Origin: CAVXDY01 sp963760715 | GTDB taxonomy: Bacteria; Actinomycetota; Thermoleophilia; Miltoncostaeales; Miltoncostaeaceae | Reading direction: 5' to 3' | Assembly (NCBI GenBank): GCA_963760715.1 | Contig: CAVXDY010000003.1 | Coordinates: 496,001-560,000, forward strand | Length of the DNA: 64,000 nt | Shown here: piece by piece, positions 8,697 through 17,055 of the stretch | How positions within the stretch are numbered: position 1 is the first letter of the stretch | How the letters are laid out: each line of letters begins with the position of its first letter | Made by a program: the position numbers and the translations under genes | Notes under the pieces: generated by a model | Database searches by the model: none | What the model was told of the DNA's origin: nothing | The model's input: the letters and a program-made list of their open reading frames with translations, nothing else

Positions 8697-8966
8697 GTGA
8701 GTACACAGGGCAACGGCGGTTCGGGGGGAGGGTTCCGGTTGGGCGGAGGAGCGATCGCCTCGCTCACCGGGGCCGGGCTGCTCCTCATCTTCATGCTCCA
8801 GAACACCGAGGACGTCAGGATCGACTTCCTCGTCTGGAGCTTCACCTGGCCGCTCTGGCTGTACACCATCGTGATGGCGCTCTTCGGAGCCCTGGTGTGG
8901 ATCGGGTTCGGCATGATGCGCCGGCACCGTCGCCGCAAGGCGCGCCGCCAGGCCCGGCGCGGCTGA
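8697..8966 (+). CDS. LapA-domain membrane protein
   Basis: A short membrane protein (about 89 residues) with two helices, GGAIASLTGAGLLLIFMLQNT and WPLWLYTIVMALFGALVWIGFG, around the linker EDVRIDFLVWSF, and a very basic C-terminal tail. The MLQNTEDVRIDFLVW core is the signature of LapA/YciS-like domains, found in small inner-membrane proteins of unclear role. I chose the GTG at 8697 because GAGGGG sits eight bases upstream; an ATG at 8673 would add eight residues. A TAGCCT hexamer at 8650-8655 is a plausible -10. Confidence 0.8.
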   Translation: MSTQGNGGSGGGFRLGGGAIASLTGAGLLLIFMLQNTEDVRIDFLVWSFTWPLWLYTIVMALFGALVWIGFGMMRRHRRRKARRQARRG

Positions 8967-8997
8967 CGAGACTCGCCGGCCGCGACGGGACGGCGCC

Positions 8998-9585
8998 CTA
9001 GCTACCGAGGCTTTGGCAGGACGAGCTGCTCTTGAACGCGGAGGCGAGTGACCCGCCGGCGTCCTGGAGCGAGCTGAGCGTGGTCTGGGCCGTGGTCGCG
9101 AGGCTCTTCACCTGCGGCGCGAGCCCGGCCAGCGCCGCCGCGATGGTCCCGGTCGAGGCGTTGCTCGGGATCTGGGCGGCGGTGGACTTGGCCGAGTTGA
9201 CGGTGCTGGTGAGGCTGCTCGAGAGCTGATCGACCTGCTGCTTGGCGGCCTGGCCCTCCGAGGAGTCCGGGGGCGGCACGGCCGCGACCTCGGTCGCGAG
9301 CGTCTTGGTGGCGGTCTCGGCCTGCGTGACCGCCGATTGCAGCGAGGCCTTCGAGATGCCCCCGGTCAAGTTGGTCGCGATGCTCTTGACCTGGTTCTCC
9401 CAGGTGCCGATCGCGGTGCAGACGCTGCTCGCGTACGCGTCGTTCGCGCTGGTGTTGGAGCTGTCGCCGCCGCCGCAGCCGGCCGCCATGAGCGCCACGG
9501 AGACGAGCAGCGTGAGCATCGCCACCGCCGCAACCCGCATGCCGGGGCCGTGACCACGCGGCGGGCCCCCTGGTTCATGCATCAT
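8998..9585 (-). CDS. putative lipoprotein, helical
   Basis: An exported lipoprotein of about 195 residues. The N-terminus has a hydrophobic helix ending in the lipobox LMAAGC, so the Cys near residue 37 would be lipidated. The mature part is Ala/Ser/Thr-rich and almost entirely helical (heptad-like AAKQQVDQLSSSLTSTVNSAKS), with two further cysteines (near the start and in SSCQSL at the end) that could form a disulfide. I recognise no family. The ATG at 9585 is backed by GGTGGAGG six bases upstream. Confidence 0.7.
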   Translation of the reverse strand: MMHEPGGPPRGHGPGMRVAAVAMLTLLVSVALMAAGCGGGDSSNTSANDAYASSVCTAIGTWENQVKSIATNLTGGISKASLQSAVTQAETATKTLATEVAAVPPPDSSEGQAAKQQVDQLSSSLTSTVNSAKSTAAQIPSNASTGTIAAALAGLAPQVKSLATTAQTTLSSLQDAGGSLASAFKSSSSCQSLGS

Positions 9586-9632
9586 CGTGCACCTCCACCC
9601 GGGCGATTTGCGCGCCAGCGTACCCGACCTCG

Positions 9633-10568
9633 CTACCCGCCGGCCGCCTGGGTCCGGACCTCGGTGATCTCCGACAGCGCGGGTGCGATCTCCTGCGCCC
9701 TGTCCAGCAGCGCGAGCGCGTGATCGGGGCGGGCGGCGACCTCCGTGCGCGCCTGGGTGACGAGGCCCTTCGCGATCTCCACCCCGTAGAGGCGCGCCTT
9801 GACGCCGGCGTCGCGGAACGGGACGAGCACGAGCATCATCTCCCGGGCCTCGCCGTAGCGTCCGGCCTCGGCCAGGGCGGTCGCCGCCAGGTAGCTCTCG
9901 GTGAACCGGATCCGGTTGCGGAGGATCCGCGCCTGGAGGGTGAGATCCGGGTCGGCGCTCAGCACGGCCGGGTTGACCGCGCTCAGGATGCGACGCGCCG
10001 ACGTGGTGTCGTCCTGGGCCAGGGCGTCGTCGACCCTCTGGAGCGACGCGACGACCTTCGGGTGCCCCTGCCCGCCCGCCGCGGCGGGCGGGCTCACCGC
10101 CGCGGGGGGGCTCGCCGCGGCCGCGGGGGCCGGGATGCTCCCGGCCGGGGGCCCATCCGTCCCCACGTTCCACCCGAACACCGCCGCGACCAGGATCACC
10201 AGCAGCCCGACCCCCAGGCCGGCCATCACCGTGCGGCGCCGGTTGCTCCAGAACGGCCGCGGCGGCGGGTCCCACGGCACGAACGGCGCGATCTCCACCG
10301 GCTCGGGCTCATGTTCTGGCTCGGGGAGAGCCGGCACCAGGCGGAGCCTCGGCCTCCGGCCGACGATGGTGATGCGCTCGTCGAGCCCCAGCCGCCCCAG
10401 GGAGGGCTCGACCCTCAGCCCGACGGCGCCCAGCTCGCGGGCGATGCGATCGCGGCCGGCCGTCGTCAGGCTCACGATGCCGAAGGAGTCGCGCAGCTCG
10501 CGGACGCTCAATTCGAGACGGCTGCCCGCCGCCTCGACCGTGTCCCTGAGCGTTGACGCACCACCCAT
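9633..10568 (-). CDS. single-pass membrane protein with helical repeat domain
   Basis: A 311-residue protein. Residues 1-80 form a cytoplasmic domain with helix/strand character (SVRELRDSFGIVSLT...). A Pro/Glu-rich linker leads to one membrane helix (GLGVGLLVILVAAVFGW, ~116-134), then an Ala/Pro linker and a C-terminal helical region (~165-311) that looks like TPR-type repeats (ARRILSAVNP, YLAATALAEAGRYGEAREMM, PDHALALLDRAQEIAP). Function is unknown; the topology suggests a protein-protein interaction role at the membrane. The ATG at 10568 has GAGGGGAC six bases upstream. Confidence 0.65.
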   Translation of the reverse strand: MGGASTLRDTVEAAGSRLELSVRELRDSFGIVSLTTAGRDRIARELGAVGLRVEPSLGRLGLDERITIVGRRPRLRLVPALPEPEHEPEPVEIAPFVPWDPPPRPFWSNRRRTVMAGLGVGLLVILVAAVFGWNVGTDGPPAGSIPAPAAAASPPAAVSPPAAAGGQGHPKVVASLQRVDDALAQDDTTSARRILSAVNPAVLSADPDLTLQARILRNRIRFTESYLAATALAEAGRYGEAREMMLVLVPFRDAGVKARLYGVEIAKGLVTQARTEVAARPDHALALLDRAQEIAPALSEITEVRTQAAGG

Positions 10569-10633
10569 CGGCCCGTCCCCTCGTCACAATCCGCACACGA
10601 CGATAGGGCAGTCCCGAGAGCCCGCGGATCCCT

Positions 10634-10651
10634 CGAAAAGGTGCTTTTTCG
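10634..10651 (-). terminator. candidate terminator after moeA
   Basis: Between the moeA stop (10674) and the next start (10568) the sequence forms CGAAAA-AGCACC-TTTTCG on the minus strand. The stem has only 6 bp, mostly A-T, but it is followed by no other T-run. It is the only AT-rich hairpin in this neighbourhood. Confidence 0.35.
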
Positions 10652-10673
10652 CCGGTCGGCGGAATCCCCCCCG

Positions 10674-11867
10674 CTAGAGGGGGCAGCACCTGACCTGTTG
10701 TCCGGCGGGGACCCGCTCGGCCTCCGCGGGGATCACCGCCAGATGGGTGGCCCCGGCGAGGGACGTGACCGCGTGGGAGCCCTGGCGGGGCAGCGGCGTG
10801 AGCGCCCCGTCCTCCTCGCGGCAGCGGATGAGCTCGGTCCGGGGGGTGTCCTTGACGTATTCGGCGGAGAGGGGCATGAGCCGGTCCCAGGAGCCGGCCC
10901 GTCCCAGCAGGGGCCGGCCGAAGGCGTGGAAGCAGACCGCCGCCGAGACCGGGTTGCCGGGCAGGCCCAGCACGATCTGCTCGCCGCGCCGGCCGAGCCA
11001 GAGCGGGCTGCCGGGGCGGATGCGCACTCCGAAGAGGACCTCGGCCACACCGATCTCCTCGAGCGCCGGGCGCAGGTGGTCGTGCGGGCCGACCGAGATG
11101 CCCCCGATGGTGATCATCACGTCCGCCGGCGGATCGGCGTCGTCGAGGACCTCGCGCAGCCCCGCGATCGTCGCGTCGCGATCGTCCGGGACCACGGTTG
11201 ACGACACGACCTCGGCGCCCGCGGCCCGGGCCTGGGCAGCCACGCCGGGCCGGTTCGCGTCGAACACCTGGCCGGCCTTCAGGATCCCCCCGGGTTCCAC
11301 GACCTCGTCGCCGCTCCCGACGATCGCCACGCGCGGCCGGCGCCAGCAGGCGACCTCGGCGTGCCCGGCGGCCGCGACGACCCCCACCTCGTGGGGCGCC
11401 ACCACGTGCCCGGCCTCCAGCAGCACCTCGCCGCGCCGCACGTCCTCCCCCACCACCCGCACGAAGAGGCCGGCGGCCGGAGGGTCCAGGGCGGTCACGG
11501 CGCCGTCGGCCTCCTCGGCGTCCTCCTTGCGCAGGATCGCGTCGACGCCGGCGGGGAGCTCGGCGCCCGTCGAGATCCGGACCGCCTCACCGGCTCCCAC
11601 CTCGCCGCCGAATGGCGCGCCCGCCCGGCTCTCGCCCACCAGCCGCTGCGGCGTGCCGCCGGCGGCGTCGGCCGCCCGCACCCCGTAGCCGTCCATCTGC
11701 GAGTTGGTGAACGCCGGGTGGTCCACCCGCGCCCGCACCTCCACGGCCAGGATCCGCCCCGCCAGCTCCTCGAGGGGCACCGGCTCGGCCGGAAGGGACA
11801 GGGCGTGGGAGCGCATCACCTCGAGCGCGTCCTCGAACCTGACCCGCCGCAGTGATGACACGCTCAC
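10674..11867 (-). CDS. moeA: molybdopterin molybdenumtransferase MoeA
   Basis: A 397-residue MoeA protein, which inserts molybdate into adenylylated molybdopterin in molybdenum-cofactor synthesis. The N-terminal part carries HPAFTNSQMDGYGVRAAD, matching the conserved 'P.F..S.MDGYA' of MoeA; domain 3 shows the GSGDEVVEPG and ANRPG segments and TIGGISVGPHDHL; LGLPGNPVSAAVCFHAFGRP is the closing signature. Length is normal. The start GTG at 11867 lies 6 nt after CATGAT, a -10-like hexamer. It is the only molybdenum-cofactor gene visible in the window, so the enzyme it serves lies elsewhere. Confidence 0.93.
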   Translation of the reverse strand: MSVSSLRRVRFEDALEVMRSHALSLPAEPVPLEELAGRILAVEVRARVDHPAFTNSQMDGYGVRAADAAGGTPQRLVGESRAGAPFGGEVGAGEAVRISTGAELPAGVDAILRKEDAEEADGAVTALDPPAAGLFVRVVGEDVRRGEVLLEAGHVVAPHEVGVVAAAGHAEVACWRRPRVAIVGSGDEVVEPGGILKAGQVFDANRPGVAAQARAAGAEVVSSTVVPDDRDATIAGLREVLDDADPPADVMITIGGISVGPHDHLRPALEEIGVAEVLFGVRIRPGSPLWLGRRGEQIVLGLPGNPVSAAVCFHAFGRPLLGRAGSWDRLMPLSAEYVKDTPRTELIRCREEDGALTPLPRQGSHAVTSLAGATHLAVIPAEAERVPAGQQVRCCPL

Positions 11868-11879
11868 CGTCCGATCATG

Positions 11880-12959
11880 TCAGGAGCCCAGGCGCTCGCG
11901 AAACGCCAGGAGCCGGGCCACGGCCGCCCGGGCGTCCCCGCGATCGAGGGTCCCGCGGCGGATGGCCCGGGCGATGGCGGCGGCGCCCGTGACGCCGTTG
12001 TCGAACCCGCTGTGGATGAGCAGGTCGTTGCCGGCGGCCACGGCCCGGACGGCCACCGCGCCGGTGCCGCCCACCGCCGCGAGGGCGGGGGTGTCGAGGG
12101 CGTCGGTGATCGTCACGCCCCGGAATCCCATGTCCCCCCGCAGGAGGTCGGTCGTCACCGCCCGCGACAGCGCGGCCGGGCGGGCGGGGTCGAGCGCCGG
12201 ATAGATGGCGGTGGACGTCATCACCATCGGAACCCGGTGGGCGATCAGGGCCCGGTAGGGCGCGAGGTCCACGCGGGTGAGGGTGGCGCGGGAGATCGAC
12301 AGCCGCACCGGCGCGGCGTCGGTGCTGACCTGGGCCGCCCCGAGCCCGGGGAAGTGCTTGCCGGTCGCGGCGACGCCGGCCGACTCCAGCCCGCCCGCGA
12401 ACGCGACCACCGCCCGCGACACGCGCGCCGGCGAGGAGCCGAAGGTCCGGCCGTCGCGGGCGAGGGCCGATCCGGGCCGGGCCACGTCGGCCACCGGCGC
12501 CAGGTCGACGTTCGCGCCCACCGAGCGCAGCAGCCGCCCGGCCGCCGTGCCCGCCGCCCGCACGGACGCCGGCGGCGCCTGCCCGAGGGCCGAGGCCCGC
12601 CGCGCCGGGGGACCCGGCAGCCGCCGCACCAGCCCGCCCTCCTGGTCGACCATCACGAGCAGGGGCGCGTCGAGGGCGGCCGGCCGCGGGATCGCCTGCA
12701 GCCGCGCCGTCAGCGAGCGGGCGGCCTGGCGGCTGGGGGTGTTCGAGCCCAGCAGGATCACCGCCCCGGCCTCGCCGGCGCGGATGCGACGCTCGAGCTC
12801 GGCGGGGACCCGGGTTCCCGCGAAGCCGAACACCATCCGCTGCCCCGCGAGCTGGGCCGGCGTGAGCGCCGGCAGCGCGTCCGCCCCCGCCGTGGGCGCC
12901 TGCGGCGCGCCCCCGCCGGCGCCGATCAGCAGGGCGGCCGCCAGCAGGGTGAGGATCAG
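11880..12959 (-). CDS. glycoside hydrolase family 3 (NagZ-like)
   Basis: An exported GH3 beta-glycosidase of about 359 residues, closest in pattern to NagZ beta-N-acetylhexosaminidases that trim muropeptide sugars. Diagnostic segments are LVMVDQEGGLVRRLPG, the KHFPGLG loop, and VTITDALDTPAL carrying the expected nucleophile Asp. The N-terminus LILTLLAAALLIGAGGG is a signal peptide. No ATG, GTG or TTG precedes it; the first possible start is a CTG at 12959 that overlaps the msrB stop as CTGA, with GAGGAG just upstream. This suggests translational coupling to msrB. Export implies action on wall sugars and not cytosolic recycling. Confidence 0.85.
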   Translation of the reverse strand: MILTLLAAALLIGAGGGAPQAPTAGADALPALTPAQLAGQRMVFGFAGTRVPAELERRIRAGEAGAVILLGSNTPSRQAARSLTARLQAIPRPAALDAPLLVMVDQEGGLVRRLPGPPARRASALGQAPPASVRAAGTAAGRLLRSVGANVDLAPVADVARPGSALARDGRTFGSSPARVSRAVVAFAGGLESAGVAATGKHFPGLGAAQVSTDAAPVRLSISRATLTRVDLAPYRALIAHRVPMVMTSTAIYPALDPARPAALSRAVTTDLLRGDMGFRGVTITDALDTPALAAVGGTGAVAVRAVAAGNDLLIHSGFDNGVTGAAAIARAIRRGTLDRGDARAAVARLLAFRERLGS

Positions 12960-13360
12960 CTCTCCTCGCGGCCCTCGAAGTCGAGCGAGGCGGAGTTGAT
13001 GCAGTACCTCAGCCCCGTGGGCCCGGGGCCGTCGGGGAACACGTGCCCCAGGTGGGCGCCGCAGCCGCGGCAGACCACCTCGGTGCGCACCATCCCGTGG
13101 CTCGTGTCGGTGCGGCTCTCCACGCCCTCGTCGGTCGCCGGGGCGCTGAAGCTGGGCCACCCGGTGCCGGAGTCGAACTTGGTGGACGAGTCGAAGAGCG
13201 GCTCGTCGCAGCAGACGCAGCGATAGACGCCCTCGGCGTGGTTGTCCCAGTAGACGCCGCTGAACGGCCGCTCCGTGGCGCCCTCGCGGGCCACCGAATA
13301 CTGCTCGGGCGTGAGCTTCTCGCGCCAGGCGGCCTCGCGCTCGCGGATGTCATCGGCCAT
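12956..13360 (-). CDS. msrB: peptide-methionine (R)-S-oxide reductase
   Basis: A 134-residue MsrB, which reduces the R-form of methionine sulfoxide in proteins. It shows all family marks: the two zinc CxxC pairs (CVCCDEP and CRGCGAH), FDSGTGWPSF, DTSHGMVRTEV, LGHVFPDGPGPTGLRYCINSASL with the catalytic Cys. The ATG at 13360 follows a G-rich ribosome site. It shares its stop with the CTG start of the GH3 gene, so both are likely one transcript. The short gap to the divergent NlpC/P60 gene contains GTTGC-N6-GCAAC at 13380-13395, a possible but weak operator. Confidence 0.95.
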   Translation of the reverse strand: MADDIREREAAWREKLTPEQYSVAREGATERPFSGVYWDNHAEGVYRCVCCDEPLFDSSTKFDSGTGWPSFSAPATDEGVESRTDTSHGMVRTEVVCRGCGAHLGHVFPDGPGPTGLRYCINSASLDFEGREES

Positions 13361-13465
13361 CGGTCCCCCCCTGAAACACGTTGCAGATCCGCAACAAATG
13401 TCGCACAAGATGGCTGGACGGCGACCGGACGGGTGAAGAATGGTGCCCTGGTGGCCGAAACAGGC

Positions 13466-14620
13466 ATGGTGGTCCGCCTCAGCAAAGCCGCCGTCGTGCT
13501 GGCCCTTCTGGCCGCGCCGCCGATCGCCGCGGCCGGACCGGCGCCGCCCATCATCATCGTCACCCCCCCGCCGGCCGCCCCCGCGCCCACGCCCACCGCG
13601 CCGGCGCCGCCCGTCGCCGCGCCGCCCGTGGTCGCGCCGCCGGCCGCGAACCCGCCGGCCGCGAAGCCCGTCCCGGCCGGCCCCTTCAACTGGGCCCGCC
13701 CCGCGGCCCTCAAACTCGCGTCGAGCGGCCTCTGGCCCGAGCTCGCGACCGCCGACCTCGGCCGCGACGCCACCAAGGCCGACCTCGACCGCGCCATCGG
13801 CATCCTCCGCGGCCGCCCGGTCACCAGCCCCGACCCGGCCTCACCCGCCACAGCGATCATCGCGAACCTGCGGTTCGTGAAGGCCCTGGACCTCGAGCCG
13901 GAGCGGCGCGGCCTGATGGCCCTGGCGACGGCCGACGGTCAGCGCCTGCGCCTGCCCTCGGGCTTCGGCAGCGAGATCCTCGCGCGCGAGCTGGGTCTGG
14001 TCTACAACTACCCCGCCCCACGCGACGACCTCGAGCGCGGGCGCCGCGAGCCGGTGCACCTGGCGGACATCGTGGGCAAGCTCGACCGCGCGCGCCAGAT
14101 CTCGTCGTGGACCCGCCAGCGGCTGATGCGCTACCGCACCATCCAGCTCCCGGCCATGTCCCCGCAGCGCCTGGCCATCGTGCAGGCCGCCATCGCCCAG
14201 GTGGGCCAGCCCTACGTCTGGGGCGGCGACTGGCCGGGCCCGCACTCGGCCTGGGGAGCCCAGGCGCACGGTGGCTTCGACTGCTCCGGCCTGGTGTGGT
14301 GGGCCTTCAAGGGGGCGGCGGGGACGAGCACGATGGCCCTCGGGACCGACATCGTGGGCCGCACCGCCGACCAGATGGCCTTCGAGCGCCCCGGCGAGCG
14401 GGAGCCGGTGGCGGCCGCGGCGCCGGGCGACCTCATCTTCTTCGGGCCCGAGGGCCCGAAGAGCCCGCGCGGCACCATCGGGCACGAGGGCATCGCGCTC
14501 GGCAACGGCTGGATGATCCAGTCCTCCGGCTCGCGCGGCGGTGTCTCGATCAGCTTCCTCGAGGACTACTGGCCGTCGGCGACCGCCTTCGCCCGTCGCC
14601 CGGCGGCGCTCGGACCCTAG
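13466..14620 (+). CDS. secreted NlpC/P60 peptidoglycan endopeptidase
   Basis: A secreted wall hydrolase of about 384 residues. A signal peptide (MVVRLSKAAVVLALLAAPPIAAAG) is followed by a ~45-residue Pro/Ala linker, a ~160-residue helical domain, then the NlpC/P60 catalytic domain: QAAIAQVGQPYVWGG, FDCSGLVWW with catalytic Cys ~273, and GHEGIALGNGWM with His ~340. The family cleaves D-Glu-mDAP-type bonds in peptidoglycan stems. The catalytic domain has a long insert between Cys and His. The start is uncertain: ATG 13466 gives a clean signal peptide, while in-frame GTGs at 13433 and 13451 would only add a few residues. Confidence 0.85.
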   Translation: MVVRLSKAAVVLALLAAPPIAAAGPAPPIIIVTPPPAAPAPTPTAPAPPVAAPPVVAPPAANPPAAKPVPAGPFNWARPAALKLASSGLWPELATADLGRDATKADLDRAIGILRGRPVTSPDPASPATAIIANLRFVKALDLEPERRGLMALATADGQRLRLPSGFGSEILARELGLVYNYPAPRDDLERGRREPVHLADIVGKLDRARQISSWTRQRLMRYRTIQLPAMSPQRLAIVQAAIAQVGQPYVWGGDWPGPHSAWGAQAHGGFDCSGLVWWAFKGAAGTSTMALGTDIVGRTADQMAFERPGEREPVAAAAPGDLIFFGPEGPKSPRGTIGHEGIALGNGWMIQSSGSRGGVSISFLEDYWPSATAFARRPAALGP

Positions 14621-14662
14621 AGGGGGCGCACCGCGCCGGAGTTGCGCCAGGCTGTGACCACG

Positions 14663-15367
14663 ATGCGCGTTCGGTGGCTCGGACAATCCGCGTTCCACGT
14701 CACATCCGGCTCGACGAACGTGCTCATCGACCCGTTCGCGGACTTCTCGGCGGCGATGGCCACCCGCGGGCGACGCTTCGACTACCCGGTGGAACGCGAT
14801 CTGCCCGCGGACCTGCTCGTGGTGACGCACGAGCACCCCGACCACAACGGCGTGGAGTCGGCCGGCGGCGAGCCGCACCTCGTGCGCTCGACCGCGGGCA
14901 CCTTCACGACCCCGGTGGGGCCCGTCCTCGGGATCGCCTCCGAGCACGATGACGCCGCCGGGACCCTCCGGGGGCCGAACCTGATCGTCGCCTTCGACCT
15001 CCACGGCGTGCGGGTCTGCCACTTCGGCGACTTCGGGCAGAGCGAGCTGCGCCCGGAACAGGCCGCCGTGATCGGGCGCCCGGATCTCCTCTTCCTGCCC
15101 GTGGGCGGCGGCCCCACGATGGGCGGCGCGCAGGCGGCCGCGATCGCGCGGGACCTCGGCCCCCGATGGGTGGTTCCCATGCACTACCGCACCGAGTGGA
15201 TCGACTTCCTCGAGCCGGCCGACGCCTTCCTCGCGGAGTTCGGCGACGACGAGCGCCTGCTCCTGGAGGGGGCCGCCTTCGAGACCGACGACCTCCCGAG
15301 CCGCGAGACGCCCGTCGCCGTGGTCCCGAGGGTCACGCCCCCAGGGCCGGCTCCCCCAGGTTCGTGA
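14663..15367 (+). CDS. UPF0173-like metallo-beta-lactamase fold hydrolase
   Basis: A 234-residue protein of the beta-lactamase-like (L-ascorbate-6-phosphate lactonase/UPF0173) group. It starts MRVRWLGQSAFHV, carries NVLIDPF, the metal motif VTHEHPDHNGVE, the second ligand region CHFGDFG and PMHYRT near the end, all expected for a two-metal hydrolase. Substrate is unknown. The TTG at 14642 could extend the frame but the ATG at 14663 fits family N-termini. Its 3' end overlaps the convergent acetolactate-synthase-like gene by 35 bp. Confidence 0.85.
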   Translation: MRVRWLGQSAFHVTSGSTNVLIDPFADFSAAMATRGRRFDYPVERDLPADLLVVTHEHPDHNGVESAGGEPHLVRSTAGTFTTPVGPVLGIASEHDDAAGTLRGPNLIVAFDLHGVRVCHFGDFGQSELRPEQAAVIGRPDLLFLPVGGGPTMGGAQAAAIARDLGPRWVVPMHYRTEWIDFLEPADAFLAEFGDDERLLLEGAAFETDDLPSRETPVAVVPRVTPPGPAPPGS

Positions 15368-16967
15368 GCCGGGCGTTGTGGCGGTAGTCGATCGGCACCG
15401 TCACGAGCGCGGGGCCGTCGCCCGCGAAGGCCGCCTCCAGCGCCGCGGTCAGGGCCGGCCCGTCGGTGGCCTCGCGATGGCTCCAGCCGAACGCGCGCGC
15501 CAGGTCGGCCCACTCGGGGTTGCCGAAGTGGATGGCCGTGGTGTGGCCGTAGCGGCGCTCCTGCTTCCAGCCGATGACGCCGTAGGCCCCGTCGACCCAG
15601 ACGACCGCGACCACGCGCACGCCCAGGCGCGTGGCGGTCTCCATCTCCTGCACGTTCATCAGGAACCCGCCGTCGCCGCACACGGTCACCACCCGGCGCT
15701 CGGGCATGGCCAGGCCCGCGGCGATGGCGCCCGGCAGGCCGATGCCCATGGTGGCGAAGCCGTTGCTGATGATGATCGTGCCCGGCTCGTAGGCCGGGAA
15801 CAGGCGGCCGAGCCACAGCTTGTGGGCGCCCACGTCCGAGATGAGGATGTCCGAGGGCGCCATCGCCGCCCGGATGGCCCCGACCGCGGCGAGCGGGCTC
15901 ACCACCCCCGGGTGCTCGGTGGTGGCGCGCAGCTCGGTGGTGACGGCCACGCGCAGGCGGGTGACATAGGGCGGCGCGGGCCCCGCGGGCAGCTCCTCTC
16001 GAAGGGCCACCAGGGCGTCGGTGACATCGCCCACCAGCTCGATCTCGGGGATGTAGTGGCCGTCCACCTCGGCCGGCCGGGCGTCGATGTGCACGATCCG
16101 CTTGGGGGTTCCGCCGTTCCAGGCGGCGGGGCCGAACTCGACCAGGTCGTAGCCGGCGCACACCACCACGTCGGCCTCGTCGAGCCCGGCGGTCATGCTG
16201 TCGCGGGCCTGGACCCCCACCGCGGGCAGCGACAGCAGGGAGCGGTCGTCCAGCGCGCCCTTGCCCATGAAGGTCGGGCAGGCCGGGATCCCCGCGTGCT
16301 CGCACAGGGCCCGCAGGGCGGGGGCCGCGCCCGCGCGGATGATCCCGTTGCCGGTGAGGATCACCGGCCGCCGTGCCGAGCGGATGATCTCGGCGGCCTC
16401 GCGGATGCCCGCGTCGTCCGGGTGGCTGTGCTCCGGCCGGCTGCGCCCCAGCGGCCGCATCGAGGATGGAAGCTCGGCGGCGGCGATCGTCTCGGACAAC
16501 TCCAGGTGCGTCGGGCCCGGCCGCTCGGCCTCGGCCACCTTGAACGCCTTGCGCACCACCTCGGGGACGGTCTCGGGACGCTCGATGCGCGCGTTCCACT
16601 TGGTGACCGGGCGCAGCATGTCGACCACGTCCACGTACTGGTGGCTCTCCTTGTGCACCAGGTCCAGGCGCACCTGGCCGGTGATGGCCACCATCGGGGC
16701 GTAGTCGAGGTACCCGTCGCCGATGCCGGTGATGAGGTTGGTGGCGCCCGGGCCGAGGGTGCCCAGGCACACGCCGGCGCGCCCCGTGAGGCGCCCGTGG
16801 ACGTCGGCCATGAACGCCGCGCCCTGCTCGTGGCGCACGATGACGATGTCGATCGGGGAGTCCCGGAGGGCCTCGACCAGCTCGAGGGTCTCCTCTCCGG
16901 GGATCGCGAAGATGCGCTCGACGCCCTCCGACTCGAGGCAGCTCACCATCAGCTCCGCAGCCTGCAG
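15333..16967 (-). CDS. acetolactate synthase large-subunit-like TPP enzyme
   Basis: A thiamine-diphosphate enzyme of the acetolactate synthase/benzoylformate decarboxylase superfamily. The N-terminal domain has AAELMVSCLESEGVERIFAI and the catalytic Glu in IVRHEQGAAFMA; the C-terminal domain has GDGGFLMNVQE with the TPP/Mg motif. Being next to an aldehyde dehydrogenase and away from ilvN/ilvC, it may be catabolic. The frame is open to an ATG at 17057, but this would overlap the divergent aldehyde dehydrogenase start and include the promoter. I prefer CTG 16967 (GGAAGGGGGA upstream); ATG 16949 is the other option. Confidence 0.85.
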   Translation of the reverse strand: MQAAELMVSCLESEGVERIFAIPGEETLELVEALRDSPIDIVIVRHEQGAAFMADVHGRLTGRAGVCLGTLGPGATNLITGIGDGYLDYAPMVAITGQVRLDLVHKESHQYVDVVDMLRPVTKWNARIERPETVPEVVRKAFKVAEAERPGPTHLELSETIAAAELPSSMRPLGRSRPEHSHPDDAGIREAAEIIRSARRPVILTGNGIIRAGAAPALRALCEHAGIPACPTFMGKGALDDRSLLSLPAVGVQARDSMTAGLDEADVVVCAGYDLVEFGPAAWNGGTPKRIVHIDARPAEVDGHYIPEIELVGDVTDALVALREELPAGPAPPYVTRLRVAVTTELRATTEHPGVVSPLAAVGAIRAAMAPSDILISDVGAHKLWLGRLFPAYEPGTIIISNGFATMGIGLPGAIAAGLAMPERRVVTVCGDGGFLMNVQEMETATRLGVRVVAVVWVDGAYGVIGWKQERRYGHTTAIHFGNPEWADLARAFGWSHREATDGPALTAALEAAFAGDGPALVTVPIDYRHNARLTNLGEPALGA

Positions 16968-17006
16968 GGGGTCCCCCTTCCCGGATCCGGCGCACGAGGC
17001 GGCTCC

Positions 17007-17018
17007 GAGGATATCCTC
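17007..17018. promoter_or_regulatory. palindromic shared -10 for divergent pair
   Basis: GAGGATATCCTC is a perfect 12-bp palindrome. It contains TATCCT on each strand (17012-17017 plus, 17008-17013 minus). Each would give a ~32-34-nt leader with a purine-rich ribosome site: to the aldehyde dehydrogenase ATG at 17056 and to the synthase start at 16967. The two -10 elements overlap, so only one could be used at a time. Inferred from sequence only. Confidence 0.5.
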
Positions 17019-17055
17019 GCGGGTGAGGCACGGCCCAAACGGGAAGAGGTTCAGC

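Noticed and set aside
8414..9001. Frame containing GAGEGTRTPDLPLTRRLLYQ
   Set aside because: This peptide is the antisense translation of tRNA-Thr, a familiar false gene.
13380..13395. GTTGC-N6-GCAAC between msrB and the NlpC/P60 gene
   Set aside because: Five-bp arms only; could easily be chance, so not listed as an operator.
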